A DNA stretch of 64,000 nucleotides from an uncultured Desulfovibrio sp. GTDB taxonomy: Bacteria > Desulfobacterota > Desulfovibrionia > Desulfovibrionales > Desulfovibrionaceae. Positions within the stretch are counted from its first letter, which is position 1. Every line of letters starts with the position of its first letter. The stretch spans positions 1 to 64,000 of the forward strand of contig NZ_CABSIF010000012.1 in NCBI RefSeq assembly GCF_902477725.1. Direction: 5' to 3'. The position numbers and the translations under genes were made by a program. Positions 25,834 to 34,939 of this stretch are shown here, piece by piece. The notes beneath the pieces are model-generated. The model worked only from the letters and a program-made list of their open reading frames with translations. It searched no databases and was not told the origin of the DNA.

Positions 25834-27213
25834 TTAATGGCCGGTAATGCCATATTTCTTGAGCTTGTATTGCAGCAGACTTTTTGAAATTCCAAGATAT
25901 TCTGCTGCCTTGACCTGTACAAGCTCCGCCCGCACCAAGGCACGGCGGATAAGCGCGGCTTCAATCTTTTCAAGCGTATCAGCCAGATCAAGCTGTACAG
26001 GCAGCAAGTCCACCGCGCTTTTGAACTGCGATTCTTCATCGCGGATCTCGGCGGGCAGGTTATCCACGTCAATAACATTGCCCGGCACCAGCACGAGGCA
26101 GCTTTCCACCACGTTTTCAAGCTGGCGGATGTTGCCCGGCCACTCGTAACCCGTGAGGTAGTTCAGCGCTTGAGTGCTGAAGGTTTTGGGCGGCATGGAA
26201 TTGTCTGTGCAGACCTTTTCCACAAAGTGCGCCACAAGCAGGGGGATGTCTTCCCTGCGTTCGCGCAGAGGCGGCAGGGGAACCTGGACAACGTTGAGGC
26301 GATAATAGAGATCATCGCGGAATGTCCCTTTTTCCACCAGCGTGGCAAGATCCTTGTTGGTGGCTGCCACCACGCGGATGTCCACTTCAATTTCCTCACC
26401 GCCGCCCACGCGTTCAAAACGCCGTTCCTGCAGCACCCGCAGCAGTTTGACCTGAAGGTCAGGCGTGAGTTCCGCAATTTCATCCAGAAAGAGGGTGCCG
26501 CTGTCTGCCTGCTCAAAGCGCCCGCGGCGCATGGCGACAGCACCGGTGAACGATCCCTTTTCATGCCCGAAAAGCTCGCTCTCAAGCACACCGGGGTTCA
26601 GGGCCATGCAGTTCACCGACACAAAGGGCTTGTCCTTACGGGGGCTGGTATAGTGGATGGCCCGGGCCACCAGCTCCTTGCCCGTACCGGATTCACCGGT
26701 AATGAGCACCGTGGAGCGGCTGGGCGCAGCGCGCTCAACCATGAGCAAAACGTCCCGTATGGCCCTGCTGCGGCCCACAATCTTGTGGACGCCGTAGCGG
26801 TCTTCCATAACTTCCTGCAACAACCGGTACTGGCGGTGCGCCCGCGAAAGTTCCACGGCGTTGTGGATGGAAAGCAGCAGTTCGTCATTGGAAAAAGGTT
26901 TGGTGATGTAGTCAAATGCGCCGTAGCGCATGACTTCGACGGCGCTTTCAATGGAGCCGAAGGCCGTCATGATAAGCACCGGAATGTACGGCCAGTTTTT
27001 TTTAACCCGCTCAAGCACTTCGCGCCCTGTGACCTTGGGCATTTTCATGTCGGTCACAACAACGTCCACTTCGCTCTCGTCCAGAAATGCCAGTGCGGTT
27101 TCAGGGTCGCTGATGGCCGTGACGACATAGCCCTCGTCTTCAAGCAGGGTTTGCAACACCAGCAGATAGTTTTTTTCGTCGTCGATGATGAGAAGATGCG
27201 CTTTTTCGCTCAT
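25834..27213 (-). CDS. NtrC-family sigma-54-dependent response regulator
   Basis: A 459-residue protein with three domains. Receiver (1-120): phosphorylation Asp55 in VVVTDMKMP. AAA+ (about 145-375): Walker A GESGTGKE (173-180), the sigma-54 contact loop GSFTGA (220-225) with Ser in place of the common Ala, and Walker B GTLFLDE (239-245). C-terminus (about 410-459): Fis-type helix-turn-helix (AAEYLGISKSLLQYKLKKYGI). It activates sigma-54 promoters when phosphorylated by the kinase encoded 8 bases upstream. The target is not evident; no sigma-54 site was noticed at this operon. The ATG at 27213 follows AGGATAC. Confidence 0.93.
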   Translation of the reverse strand: MSEKAHLLIIDDEKNYLLVLQTLLEDEGYVVTAISDPETALAFLDESEVDVVVTDMKMPKVTGREVLERVKKNWPYIPVLIMTAFGSIESAVEVMRYGAFDYITKPFSNDELLLSIHNAVELSRAHRQYRLLQEVMEDRYGVHKIVGRSRAIRDVLLMVERAAPSRSTVLITGESGTGKELVARAIHYTSPRKDKPFVSVNCMALNPGVLESELFGHEKGSFTGAVAMRRGRFEQADSGTLFLDEIAELTPDLQVKLLRVLQERRFERVGGGEEIEVDIRVVAATNKDLATLVEKGTFRDDLYYRLNVVQVPLPPLRERREDIPLLVAHFVEKVCTDNSMPPKTFSTQALNYLTGYEWPGNIRQLENVVESCLVLVPGNVIDVDNLPAEIRDEESQFKSAVDLLPVQLDLADTLEKIEAALIRRALVRAELVQVKAAEYLGISKSLLQYKLKKYGITGH

Positions 27214-27221
27214 TATGTATC

Positions 27222-28712
27222 CTATGCGCCAGTTTGGGCTCTGGGCAGCAGAACCCTTACCAGCGCCCCGCCCTCGGGGCCGTTTTCAAGCTTGATGACA
27301 CCGCCGTGGCTTGAGATGATCGACTGCACAATGGGCAAACCAAGCCCAGTGCCGCCGTCTTTGGTAGTAAAAAAGGGATCCAGCAGGTTGGGTAGCGTAG
27401 CGGGGTCAAAACCGGGGCCAGAATCAAGAAATTCAATGCAAACGTGGCCGTTGTCGTCAATGCGCCCTTTTATGCGCACAACGCCCGGCCCATCCATCGC
27501 CTGCTGGCCGTTCACAAGGATATTGTAAAAAGCCCGGTACAGCAAATCCTTGTCGCCGGGTGTAAAAAGCCCACTCTCGCACTGCCGTTCAAGCGCCACG
27601 CCGCAGCGCCCCATCTCGCCTTCAAGAAAGGCCAGAACCTGATCCAGCACCACATTCACGTCCACAACGTCCTGCTTGGGCTGGCGGGGGCGGGCGTAGT
27701 CCAGAAAGTCGTTGACTGTCTGCGAAAGGCGAACCGCCTCGTCAAAAATCGCCCCAAGAATACGGCGTGTGCTGGCGTCGGCCTTGTCGGTACGGCGTTG
27801 CAGCAGTTCGGCGCTGGAACGGATGATGCCTAGCGGATTGCGGATTTCGTGCGCGATACTGGCCACCACCCTGCCCATGCTTACCAGCCGTTCATTGCTG
27901 TGCAACTGGTTTTCAAGAACCCGGTTCTTGTACATACGCGCCGCCAGCACCCTCTCCGACCGGTGGATCAGCATGAGCAGCAGGCCAAACATGATCACAG
28001 ACGAAAGCAGACACATGACAACAATGATGCCCTGAAACGTCAGCACCTGCTCATAGTCGCCCGTAATATCCTGCGTGAGCTCCAGCGCGCCCATGATGGG
28101 TGCTTCCTCACCGGGGTGCAGGGGTTCGCCGCGCAGGGGGTAAAGAATGCGCAGCACAAACGAGCCTTCCTGCAACGGCACACGAAATGGAGCCTGCCAG
28201 CCCGGCATGGTCGAGATGATTTCCGACCTCGGCGCTCCGCCTTCCAGAATGTCGTCCAGATATGGCGGGGATAAACCGGCGCGGCCCAGATCTTCCTTCT
28301 TGGTGGAATACGCCACCAGACGCGAAAAATCATAAATGCGCAGCCGCTCGACCGGCAATCCGTGAATGACGGACTTCACCACCTGATCCAGCCTGTCATA
28401 CTGTTCTGGCTGGCGCAGGGCAATACGTCCGTAGCCCAGCAAGGTGGGCAAGGCGAACCGGCGAAATATCTGGCTGTTGAGATTTTCCACAAGCTGCTGG
28501 GCAAAGTTCTCCTGCCGTGTGAGCAGGGTCTCGCGCGCAGAGTTGGAAATAAAGAAAGAAAGCCCCAGGCTGGTCAGCAAAATGACCACCAGCGAGAGCC
28601 AGGATAATGTGCGGGCGTAACTTGGCAACGCGCTATCCGTGTCAACGGTCTGGGCGCAGGCATCCTCGCACTGGCGGATGCAGGCTTCGTTACGCTGCTT
28701 TTTTCTGAACAT
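27222..28712 (-). CDS. Membrane sensor histidine kinase, partner of the NtrC-type regulator
   Basis: A 496-residue kinase: transmembrane helices at about 36-55 and 228-249 enclose a ~170-residue periplasmic sensor domain. Phosphoacceptor His288 (SIAHEIRNPLG) begins the dimerisation domain, and the ATPase domain has the N-box, LDSGPGFDP and FFTTKDGGTGLGLPI. It phosphorylates the downstream response regulator. The ATG at 28712 is preceded by AAAGG; the frame runs further upstream through GC-rich DNA without kinase-like sequence. The signal is unknown. Confidence 0.9.
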   Translation of the reverse strand: MFRKKQRNEACIRQCEDACAQTVDTDSALPSYARTLSWLSLVVILLTSLGLSFFISNSARETLLTRQENFAQQLVENLNSQIFRRFALPTLLGYGRIALRQPEQYDRLDQVVKSVIHGLPVERLRIYDFSRLVAYSTKKEDLGRAGLSPPYLDDILEGGAPRSEIISTMPGWQAPFRVPLQEGSFVLRILYPLRGEPLHPGEEAPIMGALELTQDITGDYEQVLTFQGIIVVMCLLSSVIMFGLLLMLIHRSERVLAARMYKNRVLENQLHSNERLVSMGRVVASIAHEIRNPLGIIRSSAELLQRRTDKADASTRRILGAIFDEAVRLSQTVNDFLDYARPRQPKQDVVDVNVVLDQVLAFLEGEMGRCGVALERQCESGLFTPGDKDLLYRAFYNILVNGQQAMDGPGVVRIKGRIDDNGHVCIEFLDSGPGFDPATLPNLLDPFFTTKDGGTGLGLPIVQSIISSHGGVIKLENGPEGGALVRVLLPRAQTGA

Positions 28713-28975
28713 AGCAATGCCTTTGCGCGCACGGCGGCTCCGGGCGGCGCGGCACTTCTGCCACCACCGCTGGGGCGCAGGGAAAACGACCGCTACGCCC
28801 CGCCGCAAAGCCGCCGCTACGCGACAGGTTATAAAAACCCCAGGCATATCCGAAAGCCGCCGTCTGACGGCCACCGCCACTCCTGAAGCACATTTCGGCA
28901 CACAGGCAAAGGGTTGCAACCAGCGCGGGACACCGTTTTTTTGCCCTTGGCAACGGTCCCGCACTGTTCACTTGC

Positions 28976-30316
28976 TTAAAACGTCTGTTCCATTTTGGGT
29001 ACGGCAAGGTATTCCGCCAGATCGGCTTCTTCCTGCGCATAGCCGCCAGCCCCAAGCCGTGCGTTGGCAAGGCGTTTGCCCAGCTCCACTGCGGGTTGAT
29101 CCAGCGGATTGATGCCCATGAGCCAACCCGTAAACAGGGTGGCCGCCTCAAGCAGCAGCATAAGCGAACCAGCGGCGCGGGGGCCGTTGTTGTGCATTTC
29201 CACATGCAGCAGGGGCACGCCGCTCTGGCACAGGGCCATACGGGTTCCCAGGGCCTCGGCTTCAAGCAGGCTGCCAAAGGGTTTGGCCCGCAGCCAGGCC
29301 CACTGATCCGGCACATCCATGCCGAAATTGGGCCCCTGCGCCTGATCGCGGCTGGTCAGGAAAATGCAGCCCTTGTTCCGCGGGCCGCTCAAAAACATCT
29401 GGTTGATGGAATGCTGATCCGTCACCCCGGTGGCTGGCACAGGCTGGCTGCCCTGCCCGTCCTTGCCCAGGCTTTCGGCCCAAAGCTGGGCAAACCAGTC
29501 GCCGTAGGCGGCCCACTGCGGAATGTAGCTGAAAAATATCAGCTGGCTGTAGCCCTTGTCTTCCAGAGCCTTGGCCCAGCAGGCCAGAGCAAACGAAGGA
29601 TGATCAGCAACCTGCTCCGGATTTTGCAGCAGGGGGCGGGCAACATCGGCTGCGCCGTCCAGCAGGGCCTGCCAGTCTATGCCCAGAAAAGCCGCAGGCA
29701 AAAGCCCCACAGCAGAGAGAGCTGAATAGCGGCCGCCAAGATAATCCGGCACTTCAAGGGCGGTCAGCCCATAGCGGTTGGCTTCTTCGCGCAGGTAGCC
29801 CTTGCGTTCGTCGGTGACAACGATCATCTGATCCTGCCAGCCCTCGCCCACGCTGGCCTTAAGCCAGTCACGCACAAGAAAATACTGGGAGATGGTCTCA
29901 ATGGTGCCGCCAGACTTGCTGATGCACACCACCACGGTTTCCGCGGGATTGAGCTTGCCGAGCAGGGCTTCAAAGCGCTCCGCACAGACATTGTCCGCAA
30001 TCCACAGCCACGGGCCGCGATGAGCGGGGCCGTCCTGCCCCGGCGCAAAGGCCTGCTGCATAGCCCGCGCCCCAAGGGCAGAGCCGCCGATGCCCAGCAC
30101 CAGCATATGCTTGTAGGCCTTGATGCGGGGAATCAGCGGGGCCATTTCCACTTCCAGTTTGGCGCGGAAGGGCATGGAAATAAAGGGCAACTCGCCGGAT
30201 GCCAGCTCGCGCTGAAGTCTCTGGGCCACTTCCGGCGCGCGCGCCTTCAGGGCCGCAGCAGAATCAGCGTCAAGGCGATGAGCATACGCTCTCGACCATT
30301 CGAGCAAATGAGGCAT
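28976..30316 (-). CDS. pgi: Glucose-6-phosphate isomerase
   Basis: A 446-residue phosphoglucose isomerase (glucose-6-phosphate to fructose-6-phosphate, glycolysis/gluconeogenesis). Sugar-phosphate-binding motifs LGIGGSALGARAMQ and CISKSGGTIET, the region TDQHSINQMFLSGP and the C-terminal LMGINPLDQPAVELGK are present. It is of the short bacterial type rather than the ~550-residue enteric form. The ATG at 30316 follows AGGAGGTATCC; an upstream extension to 30445 overlaps the Cys-rich gene. The histidine kinase follows 263 bases downstream on the same strand. Confidence 0.93.
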   Translation of the reverse strand: MPHLLEWSRAYAHRLDADSAAALKARAPEVAQRLQRELASGELPFISMPFRAKLEVEMAPLIPRIKAYKHMLVLGIGGSALGARAMQQAFAPGQDGPAHRGPWLWIADNVCAERFEALLGKLNPAETVVVCISKSGGTIETISQYFLVRDWLKASVGEGWQDQMIVVTDERKGYLREEANRYGLTALEVPDYLGGRYSALSAVGLLPAAFLGIDWQALLDGAADVARPLLQNPEQVADHPSFALACWAKALEDKGYSQLIFFSYIPQWAAYGDWFAQLWAESLGKDGQGSQPVPATGVTDQHSINQMFLSGPRNKGCIFLTSRDQAQGPNFGMDVPDQWAWLRAKPFGSLLEAEALGTRMALCQSGVPLLHVEMHNNGPRAAGSLMLLLEAATLFTGWLMGINPLDQPAVELGKRLANARLGAGGYAQEEADLAEYLAVPKMEQTF

Positions 30317-30357
30317 GGATACCTCCTGTGGTGTTGCGCCGCGTTCTTGGTGGCGCA

Positions 30358-30744
30358 TTACAAAAGTCGCAAGGGTTTGGGAGCAAAAAAACGCCGCCGC
30401 ACGGCCTTGTAAGTCTGCGGACGCACGCCAAACCGGCAATGCCACAGGGCACAGGTATCACGCGCCGCACAGGCGCGCACCTCGACCCTGTCGCCAGCAC
30501 AGCCCATGCACTGCCTGCGAATGGCCCGCAAGGCCTGACGTGCGGCTTGTTCCGCCGGGGCGGGGCATTCCTCGCCCGCCAGTGTGGCAAGCCGCCAGGC
30601 CCAAAGGGGGCACTCTTCATCCGCGCAAGCGCGAACCGCCTTGGCAGACGCACCCTGGCACTCCAGACAAAACTGCCGGATGGCTGTCAGAGAACCATTC
30701 TTGCCCCTGCCGGAATTTTTTGCGCGTTCTGCGTCCGTGGTCAT
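30358..30744 (-). CDS. Small Cys-rich protein with a duplicated Cys motif
   Basis: A 128-residue protein I do not recognise. It contains two copies of one unit: residues 21-50 (AIRQFCLECQG ... AVRACADEECPLW) and 74-104 (AIRRQCMGCAG ... VRACAARDTCALWHC). Each has a CxxC followed ~10-15 residues later by a CxxxxC-type pair, as expected for a small metal-binding (zinc or Fe-S) knuckle. The C-terminus is basic (VRRRFFAPKPLRLL). Its ATG shares one base with the TGA of the YchJ-like gene upstream (TGATG), so the two are translationally coupled and perhaps functionally linked. Confidence 0.65.
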   Translation of the reverse strand: MTTDAERAKNSGRGKNGSLTAIRQFCLECQGASAKAVRACADEECPLWAWRLATLAGEECPAPAEQAARQALRAIRRQCMGCAGDRVEVRACAARDTCALWHCRFGVRPQTYKAVRRRFFAPKPLRLL

Positions 30745-31256
30745 CAGGATTTGGAAGCCCCGCAGCATTTCTTGTATTTTTTGCCGCTGCCGCAGGGGCA
30801 GGGATCATTACGCCCCACCTTGGGTTCCTGCCTGCGGTAGGCGTCAGGCCGCAGGGCCACGCCGTCCACATAATAAATCTTGTCGTCCTTACGCAGAAAA
30901 AAGCTACGCTCGCCCAACTGGCGGGGGATCCCCTCCAGTTCATAATAGGCATAGAATTCAACAACATCAAAAAGTTCGCCGTGTTCTCCGGCGGGAACAT
31001 CGTTTTCGGTCGCGGCAATATCAAGACGCAGCCAGGTTATATCCCTGGTCTGCTCAGCCAGCTTGTCGGCGTCCACATTTTCCCGGTAGTCGGGATGCGT
31101 GGTTTCCACAAGCCACTGATGGCGGCCAAGCACATAGGCCGAATACCGCGAACGCATGAGGCTTTCTGCGTTCTGGGGCCAGGACGCGCCTTCAATATGG
31201 GGGCCGCAGCATTGGTCCAGAGACTGGCCGCTGCCGCAGGGGCAAAGTTGAGACAT
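30744..31256 (-). CDS. YchJ-like (UPF0225) protein with two SEC-C zinc motifs
   Basis: A 170-residue protein with a SEC-C-type zinc knuckle at each end: CPCGSGQSLDQCC (5-17) and CPCGSGKKYKKCC near residues 154-166. Between them is the NTF2-like YchJ core (LMRSRYSAYVLGRHQWLVETTHP). SEC-C motifs bind zinc and often contact ribosomes or SecB, but YchJ function is unknown. The ATG at 31256 follows AAGGCGGA. It is coupled to the Cys-rich gene downstream. Confidence 0.85.
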   Translation of the reverse strand: MSQLCPCGSGQSLDQCCGPHIEGASWPQNAESLMRSRYSAYVLGRHQWLVETTHPDYRENVDADKLAEQTRDITWLRLDIAATENDVPAGEHGELFDVVEFYAYYELEGIPRQLGERSFFLRKDDKIYYVDGVALRPDAYRRQEPKVGRNDPCPCGSGKKYKKCCGASKS

Positions 31257-31365
31257 GAAAATTCCGCCTTGGTTTAAGCCCTCAGGGGGCATATGCAACA
31301 CAATAAGCATAGCTTATGGCAAAGCAGGCGGCAAGAGCGGCAAGGCGGGATGAATGCGGCGGGCA

Positions 31366-31411
31366 AAAAAAAAGCGGCATGCACAGGTGACGCGCCAAGT
31401 GCATGCCGCAG
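31366..31411 (-). terminator. Rho-independent terminator of the TSUP operon
   Basis: On the minus strand, TGCGGCATGCACTT and TGTGCATGCCGC pair around GGCGCGTCACC and are followed by nine T residues. It lies 15 bases after the last operon gene. Confidence 0.9.
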
Positions 31412-31425
31412 GAGACCGAACGACC

Positions 31426-32331
31426 TTATCTGTCTTTGACCGGAGGAGAGAGCGGCCTTGGGGGCCGCAATTGGACAAGACAGCCAGGACGAACGGCGGT
31501 ATTGGTCGCACCGGCTTCTGCCGCCGGGCTTGTGATTGAGTCAAAATTCAGTTCAAGCGTGCCGTTCTTGGCTTCTTCGGCGCGGGCAGTGCCAAGGGGC
31601 ATGCCTTGCGCATCATAAACGGCGCAGGGTGTTCCCTTTGCGGGCGCGCGCAGACCATACAGCAGGCACCAGATGTGGCCGGATTGCGCTTGCGCGGCAG
31701 TGTCAGCACTCTGTTCCACGCGCACGATTTCTCCGCAGCCAAGGGTTGTCAGCTGGCGTATGTACTTGCTGCCAAGCCTGAACACCACAACCCCGCCCAG
31801 CAGGGCCAGACCACAGCATCCCGCAGCCAGCACAAAGGGGTTATAGCCGGTAACGCGCCGCAAGTACGAAGTAGACGCCGCCCGCATGGCGGTTTCATCG
31901 GCATGCACGACAACAGTATAGTGCTGCGTGGTGCTGGCAGCCGCACCCCTGAAAGAAACTTTCAGGGCGTAACTGCCGGGTTCCGCCACGGCATCGGCGC
32001 GCACACTGCCTCGCCACATGCCGTTGCCAAACCAGTAGCCCGCAAAGAATCCTTCCAGATCATAAAAAAGGGCCGGATTTTCCGGGACAAATTGCGCCTT
32101 GAGGTCGCTGTTGACGGGATTTTTGATGGTCAGCGGCCCGGATATGGACACGCTGCCGCCGGGCAGCAATTCGATCACATCCGCGCCAGACCTTGCAAGG
32201 CCTTGCAGGCCGTCAAGCATTCCCAGCAGGGCAAAACCCAGCAACAGGGCGCACAGAGCGCCCCAATAACGCTGCCGGGCACGGGTCTGGAGGCAGTTCT
32301 GCCAACCCTGACTCTTGATGAATTCCCCCAT
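31426..32331 (-). CDS. Uncharacterised two-helix membrane protein of the TSUP operon
   Basis: A 301-residue protein I cannot name. It has a transmembrane helix at about 22-40, an extracytoplasmic domain of ~120 residues (41-162, mostly beta-like; it includes FFAGYWFGNGMWRGSVRADA and GSYALKVSFRG), a second helix at 163-185 and a cytoplasmic domain of ~115 residues. The extracytoplasmic part looks like a ligand-binding or partner-binding beta domain. It is the last gene of the five-gene operon before a strong terminator. The ATG at 32331 follows AAGGAACCT. Confidence 0.7.
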   Translation of the reverse strand: MGEFIKSQGWQNCLQTRARQRYWGALCALLLGFALLGMLDGLQGLARSGADVIELLPGGSVSISGPLTIKNPVNSDLKAQFVPENPALFYDLEGFFAGYWFGNGMWRGSVRADAVAEPGSYALKVSFRGAAASTTQHYTVVVHADETAMRAASTSYLRRVTGYNPFVLAAGCCGLALLGGVVVFRLGSKYIRQLTTLGCGEIVRVEQSADTAAQAQSGHIWCLLYGLRAPAKGTPCAVYDAQGMPLGTARAEEAKNGTLELNFDSITSPAAEAGATNTAVRPGCLVQLRPPRPLSPPVKDR

Positions 32332-32390
32332 AGGTTCCTTCCTGCCCGCCTGTGGTATGGTCATGACACACGACATGCTGCTGCTCCCGT

Positions 32391-32702
32391 TTATCGGCGA
32401 TCAATGACGGGGCACATGGACGTTTCGGCCACGTGCCAGCTTACAAGCCGCTGCCCGAGGCGCGGCAGTTCCACAAGGCTCTGAAACTCGGCGGGATATA
32501 TCTGGCGCACCTTTTTGGTGAGCCAGAAGGCCCCTGCCCACGTAGGCACCGTGATGCCAAAAAACCATGCGCAGAACACCAGTTCCGAGGCCCCAGAACT
32601 GTGGGCCGACTGATACATGCCCACAAAGATCGCGCCAACCATGACTGCGTTGGCCGCAACCCGGATTATGCTGGAATAAAGGGTCTGACGGTAACTGTTC
32701 AT
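32391..32702 (-). CDS. Small two-helix membrane protein of the TSUP operon
   Basis: A 103-residue protein with two transmembrane helices (about 14-30 and 40-60) and a ~40-residue cytoplasmic-looking tail containing TKKVRQIYPAEFQSLVELPRLG. No family recognised. The ATG at 32702 follows CAGGAGAGCATCA. It lies 93 bases after the lipoprotein gene and 59 bases before the next gene on the same strand. Confidence 0.65.
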   Translation of the reverse strand: MNSYRQTLYSSIIRVAANAVMVGAIFVGMYQSAHSSGASELVFCAWFFGITVPTWAGAFWLTKKVRQIYPAEFQSLVELPRLGQRLVSWHVAETSMCPVIDRR

Positions 32703-32795
32703 TGATGCTCTCCTGAGTGTGTTTGTCCACCCGAGGGGCGCCGGAGCGGGGCGAACCGCTCCGGCGCGCAGGGTGGGGGTAGGCACCCTGGGGGG

Positions 32796-33392
32796 TTACT
32801 TCTTGAAGATGTTGGGCTTGGTCACGTTCATGATGCGCATGGCCTGGGCCTTGTCGGCATTGCGGTAGGCAATGCGCATTTCATCACCAGCGGTCCATAC
32901 ATAGGCCGGGTAATCCTGGGCTTCAGCAGGAATCTTGAAGGTGATCAAAGACTTCTGACGGCCAGAGTACACGGTGACGGTCTGCTGGTCCTTGTCGATA
33001 ATGGGGAAGGTCTTGCCCTTGACCTTGGGATGGTCAGAGCCGACGTTCTTTTCCACATCGGTGAACTGCACGGCCAGTTCGCGTACGCTGTTGGTCTTCT
33101 GGTCATAGATAAGCACGGTGTTCTTGACCAGGTCGATCATCAGGCGGCCGCCCACGCTGGGAGTCGGGCCCATGTCTTTGGATTCCACAGGCAGCTTGAA
33201 GGTATGCGTGCCGCCGCTGTAGTGCGGGTTAAACTGATCGTGCGTCACGTCCACCACGATGGTGAGGGTTTTGGCTGTGGCATCAAAGGCCACGCAGCGT
33301 CCCTGTTCCACGCCTCCGTCGAAGTTGCAGCCGGTGAGCAGTGCAACAGAGAAGGCCATCGCCAGCATAAGCATCAGGTTACGAATCTTCAT
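32796..33392 (-). CDS. Lipoprotein of the TSUP operon
   Basis: A 198-residue lipoprotein with signal peptide and lipobox LTGC (Cys22). The mature part is beta-rich; it has two similar segments (about 30-105 and 105-180) with FKLPVESKD and FKIPAEAQD in matching places, suggesting an internal duplication. I recall related lipoproteins in Desulfovibrio genomes (possibly DUF4881), but that is from memory and not verified. It would sit in the periplasm beside the TSUP transporter encoded 13 bases upstream. RBS AGAAGGAGACC. Confidence 0.7.
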   Translation of the reverse strand: MKIRNLMLMLAMAFSVALLTGCNFDGGVEQGRCVAFDATAKTLTIVVDVTHDQFNPHYSGGTHTFKLPVESKDMGPTPSVGGRLMIDLVKNTVLIYDQKTNSVRELAVQFTDVEKNVGSDHPKVKGKTFPIIDKDQQTVTVYSGRQKSLITFKIPAEAQDYPAYVWTAGDEMRIAYRNADKAQAMRIMNVTKPNIFKK

Positions 33393-33405
33393 GGCGGGTC
33401 TCCTT

Positions 33406-34470
33406 CTAGTTGGCCGCGGGCTGGTTCTTCTTGGCGGCAATTTCCGCCTTGGCGCCCTGTACCATCTTGACGGTTATGTAAAGGGAGATAGCCGACACGA
33501 AGCCGAGCACGTCGATCGTAGCAGCCGGGCCAAGCAGCCAGCTCCACGCCGGGAATTCAGCTTCAACCAGCTTGCACACAACCGAGATGAGGCAGCCGAT
33601 AACAGCCAGGCCGAACACGAAGCGGATGCCGTAACCCTTTACATACTTGGTGGCAACAACGCCGATCTGCGCGCCGATGGCCGCGCCGCACAGCATGATG
33701 AGAGCGGCAAGCAGTTCCACGCGGCCCTTGTATGCGTACGAAGCCGTGCCGTAGAGACCGGAGATGGCGACTTCAAAGAGGTCCGTACCCACCGCCAGAT
33801 GGGTGGGGCAGCCGACAAGATACACCAGGGCGGGCATGCGGATAAGACCGCCGCCGATGCCGAGGATACCAGCCAGCCAGCCGGTGAAGAAACTGACGAA
33901 GATGGGCAGCCATGCGGAGCAGGTGATGTTGGCCTGCTTGAAGTGGAAGACAGGCGGAATCTTGATGGCGTGCAGGCGGGAGGCCCAGTCAACGCCGGTG
34001 GCCGCATGGTCAAGTTCCCTGTTCTGGGCCTTGGCTTCGCGTTCCTTCTTGCGGCGAGCGGCGATATCGTGAAATACAAGCCATGCCAGCAGCACAAGCA
34101 GGACAACGTACAACCAGCGCACAACCTTGTCGACGGAACCCAGACGTTCCAGCCACATGACCATCTGCGCGCCAACTTCCACGCCCACGATGGTACCAAC
34201 CAGCATGGTCAGGCCCAAGCCGTAGTCAACGTTGCCGAACTTGCCGTGCCGCATGGTGGAGATAAGCGATTTACCCGCCATCTGCGCCACGTCGGTACCA
34301 ATGGCAAAGGCCATGGGGAAACCAAGAATGTTAAGACCGGGGGTAACCATCCAGGCACCGCCCATGCCGAAGAAGCCGCCGATAATGCCAACGCCCAAAC
34401 CAAGAATGACAAGGCCCGGCCAGAAAATGAACACGCCGGAAATGGGCATCAAAATATACAACCATTCCAT
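33406..34470 (-). CDS. TSUP (TauE/SafE) family permease
   Basis: A 354-residue membrane protein with about eight to nine helices and the two TSUP repeats, seen in GIIGGFFGMGGAWMVTPGL and GWLAGILGIGGGLIRMPAL, each followed by a GTD segment (AIGTDVAQ, AVGTDLFE). A ~45-residue charged cytoplasmic loop (about 138-180) joins the halves. TSUP proteins export or import sulfite, sulfonates, thiosulfate or related anions; in a sulfate reducer a sulfur oxyanion or sulfonate is plausible but not shown. The ATG at 34470 follows AAGGAGGCAAGTT. Second gene of a sigma-54 controlled operon. Confidence 0.87.
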   Translation of the reverse strand: MEWLYILMPISGVFIFWPGLVILGLGVGIIGGFFGMGGAWMVTPGLNILGFPMAFAIGTDVAQMAGKSLISTMRHGKFGNVDYGLGLTMLVGTIVGVEVGAQMVMWLERLGSVDKVVRWLYVVLLVLLAWLVFHDIAARRKKEREAKAQNRELDHAATGVDWASRLHAIKIPPVFHFKQANITCSAWLPIFVSFFTGWLAGILGIGGGLIRMPALVYLVGCPTHLAVGTDLFEVAISGLYGTASYAYKGRVELLAALIMLCGAAIGAQIGVVATKYVKGYGIRFVFGLAVIGCLISVVCKLVEAEFPAWSWLLGPAATIDVLGFVSAISLYITVKMVQGAKAEIAAKKNQPAAN

Positions 34471-34487
34471 AACTTGCCTCCTTCCGA

Positions 34488-34793
34488 CTACTTTTCGGAC
34501 AATTCGCGGTGCTTGAGGTCAATGCCGATATGCGTCATGACGATATCTGCCAGCCACCCGAGAATGCAGCCAGTAACCGGGATGATGGCCATAGTAAGAA
34601 TGGCAAAAAAGAAATGGCTTTCATTATACATTTCAGCCCACCAGTACAGTATGCCGTCAAGCTTGCGCGTATCGGCGACCACCACAACGTTGGCAACCTT
34701 GCCGCCGCCAGCAGCCAGGGCCGCGCCGGGCAATGCCGCAACCAGCAGCGCGCAACCTGTAAGCCATGTCCAGAGCCTCTGCATCCTTTTCAT
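34488..34793 (-). CDS. Small exported membrane protein, first gene of the TSUP operon
   Basis: A 101-residue protein: signal peptide (1-27, ending ALA|AGG), a short periplasmic part containing VVVADTRKLDGILYWWAEMYNESH, one transmembrane helix (about 60-83) and a short tail. No family recognised. It starts 110 bases downstream of the sigma-54 -12 element, after GGAGGAAGTT, and its gene ends 17 bases before the TSUP start, so it may be an accessory subunit of the transporter. Confidence 0.7.
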   Translation of the reverse strand: MKRMQRLWTWLTGCALLVAALPGAALAAGGGKVANVVVVADTRKLDGILYWWAEMYNESHFFFAILTMAIIPVTGCILGWLADIVMTHIGIDLKHRELSEK

Positions 34794-34902
34794 AACTTCC
34801 TCCACATCAAAATGTGACGTCTCCACTTCAACCACTTACCCATTTTGCGATGCCTCCCGTCGGGGGCAGGCACCGCCTCGTTGCCTCGAATGTGAAAGTA
34901 TT

Positions 34903-34918
34903 AGCAAAGGCTGTGCCA
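34903..34918 (-). promoter_or_regulatory. Sigma-54 promoter of the TSUP operon
   Basis: On the minus strand the sequence TGGCACAGCCTTTGCT matches the sigma-54 consensus (TGGCAC at -24, TTGC at -12, with GG and GC in correct spacing). Transcription would begin near 34891, about 100 bases before the first operon gene at 34793. A sigma-54 activator gene is encoded divergently at 35046. Confidence 0.85.
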
Positions 34919-34939
34919 TTGCATAATTATTGTCTGCAA

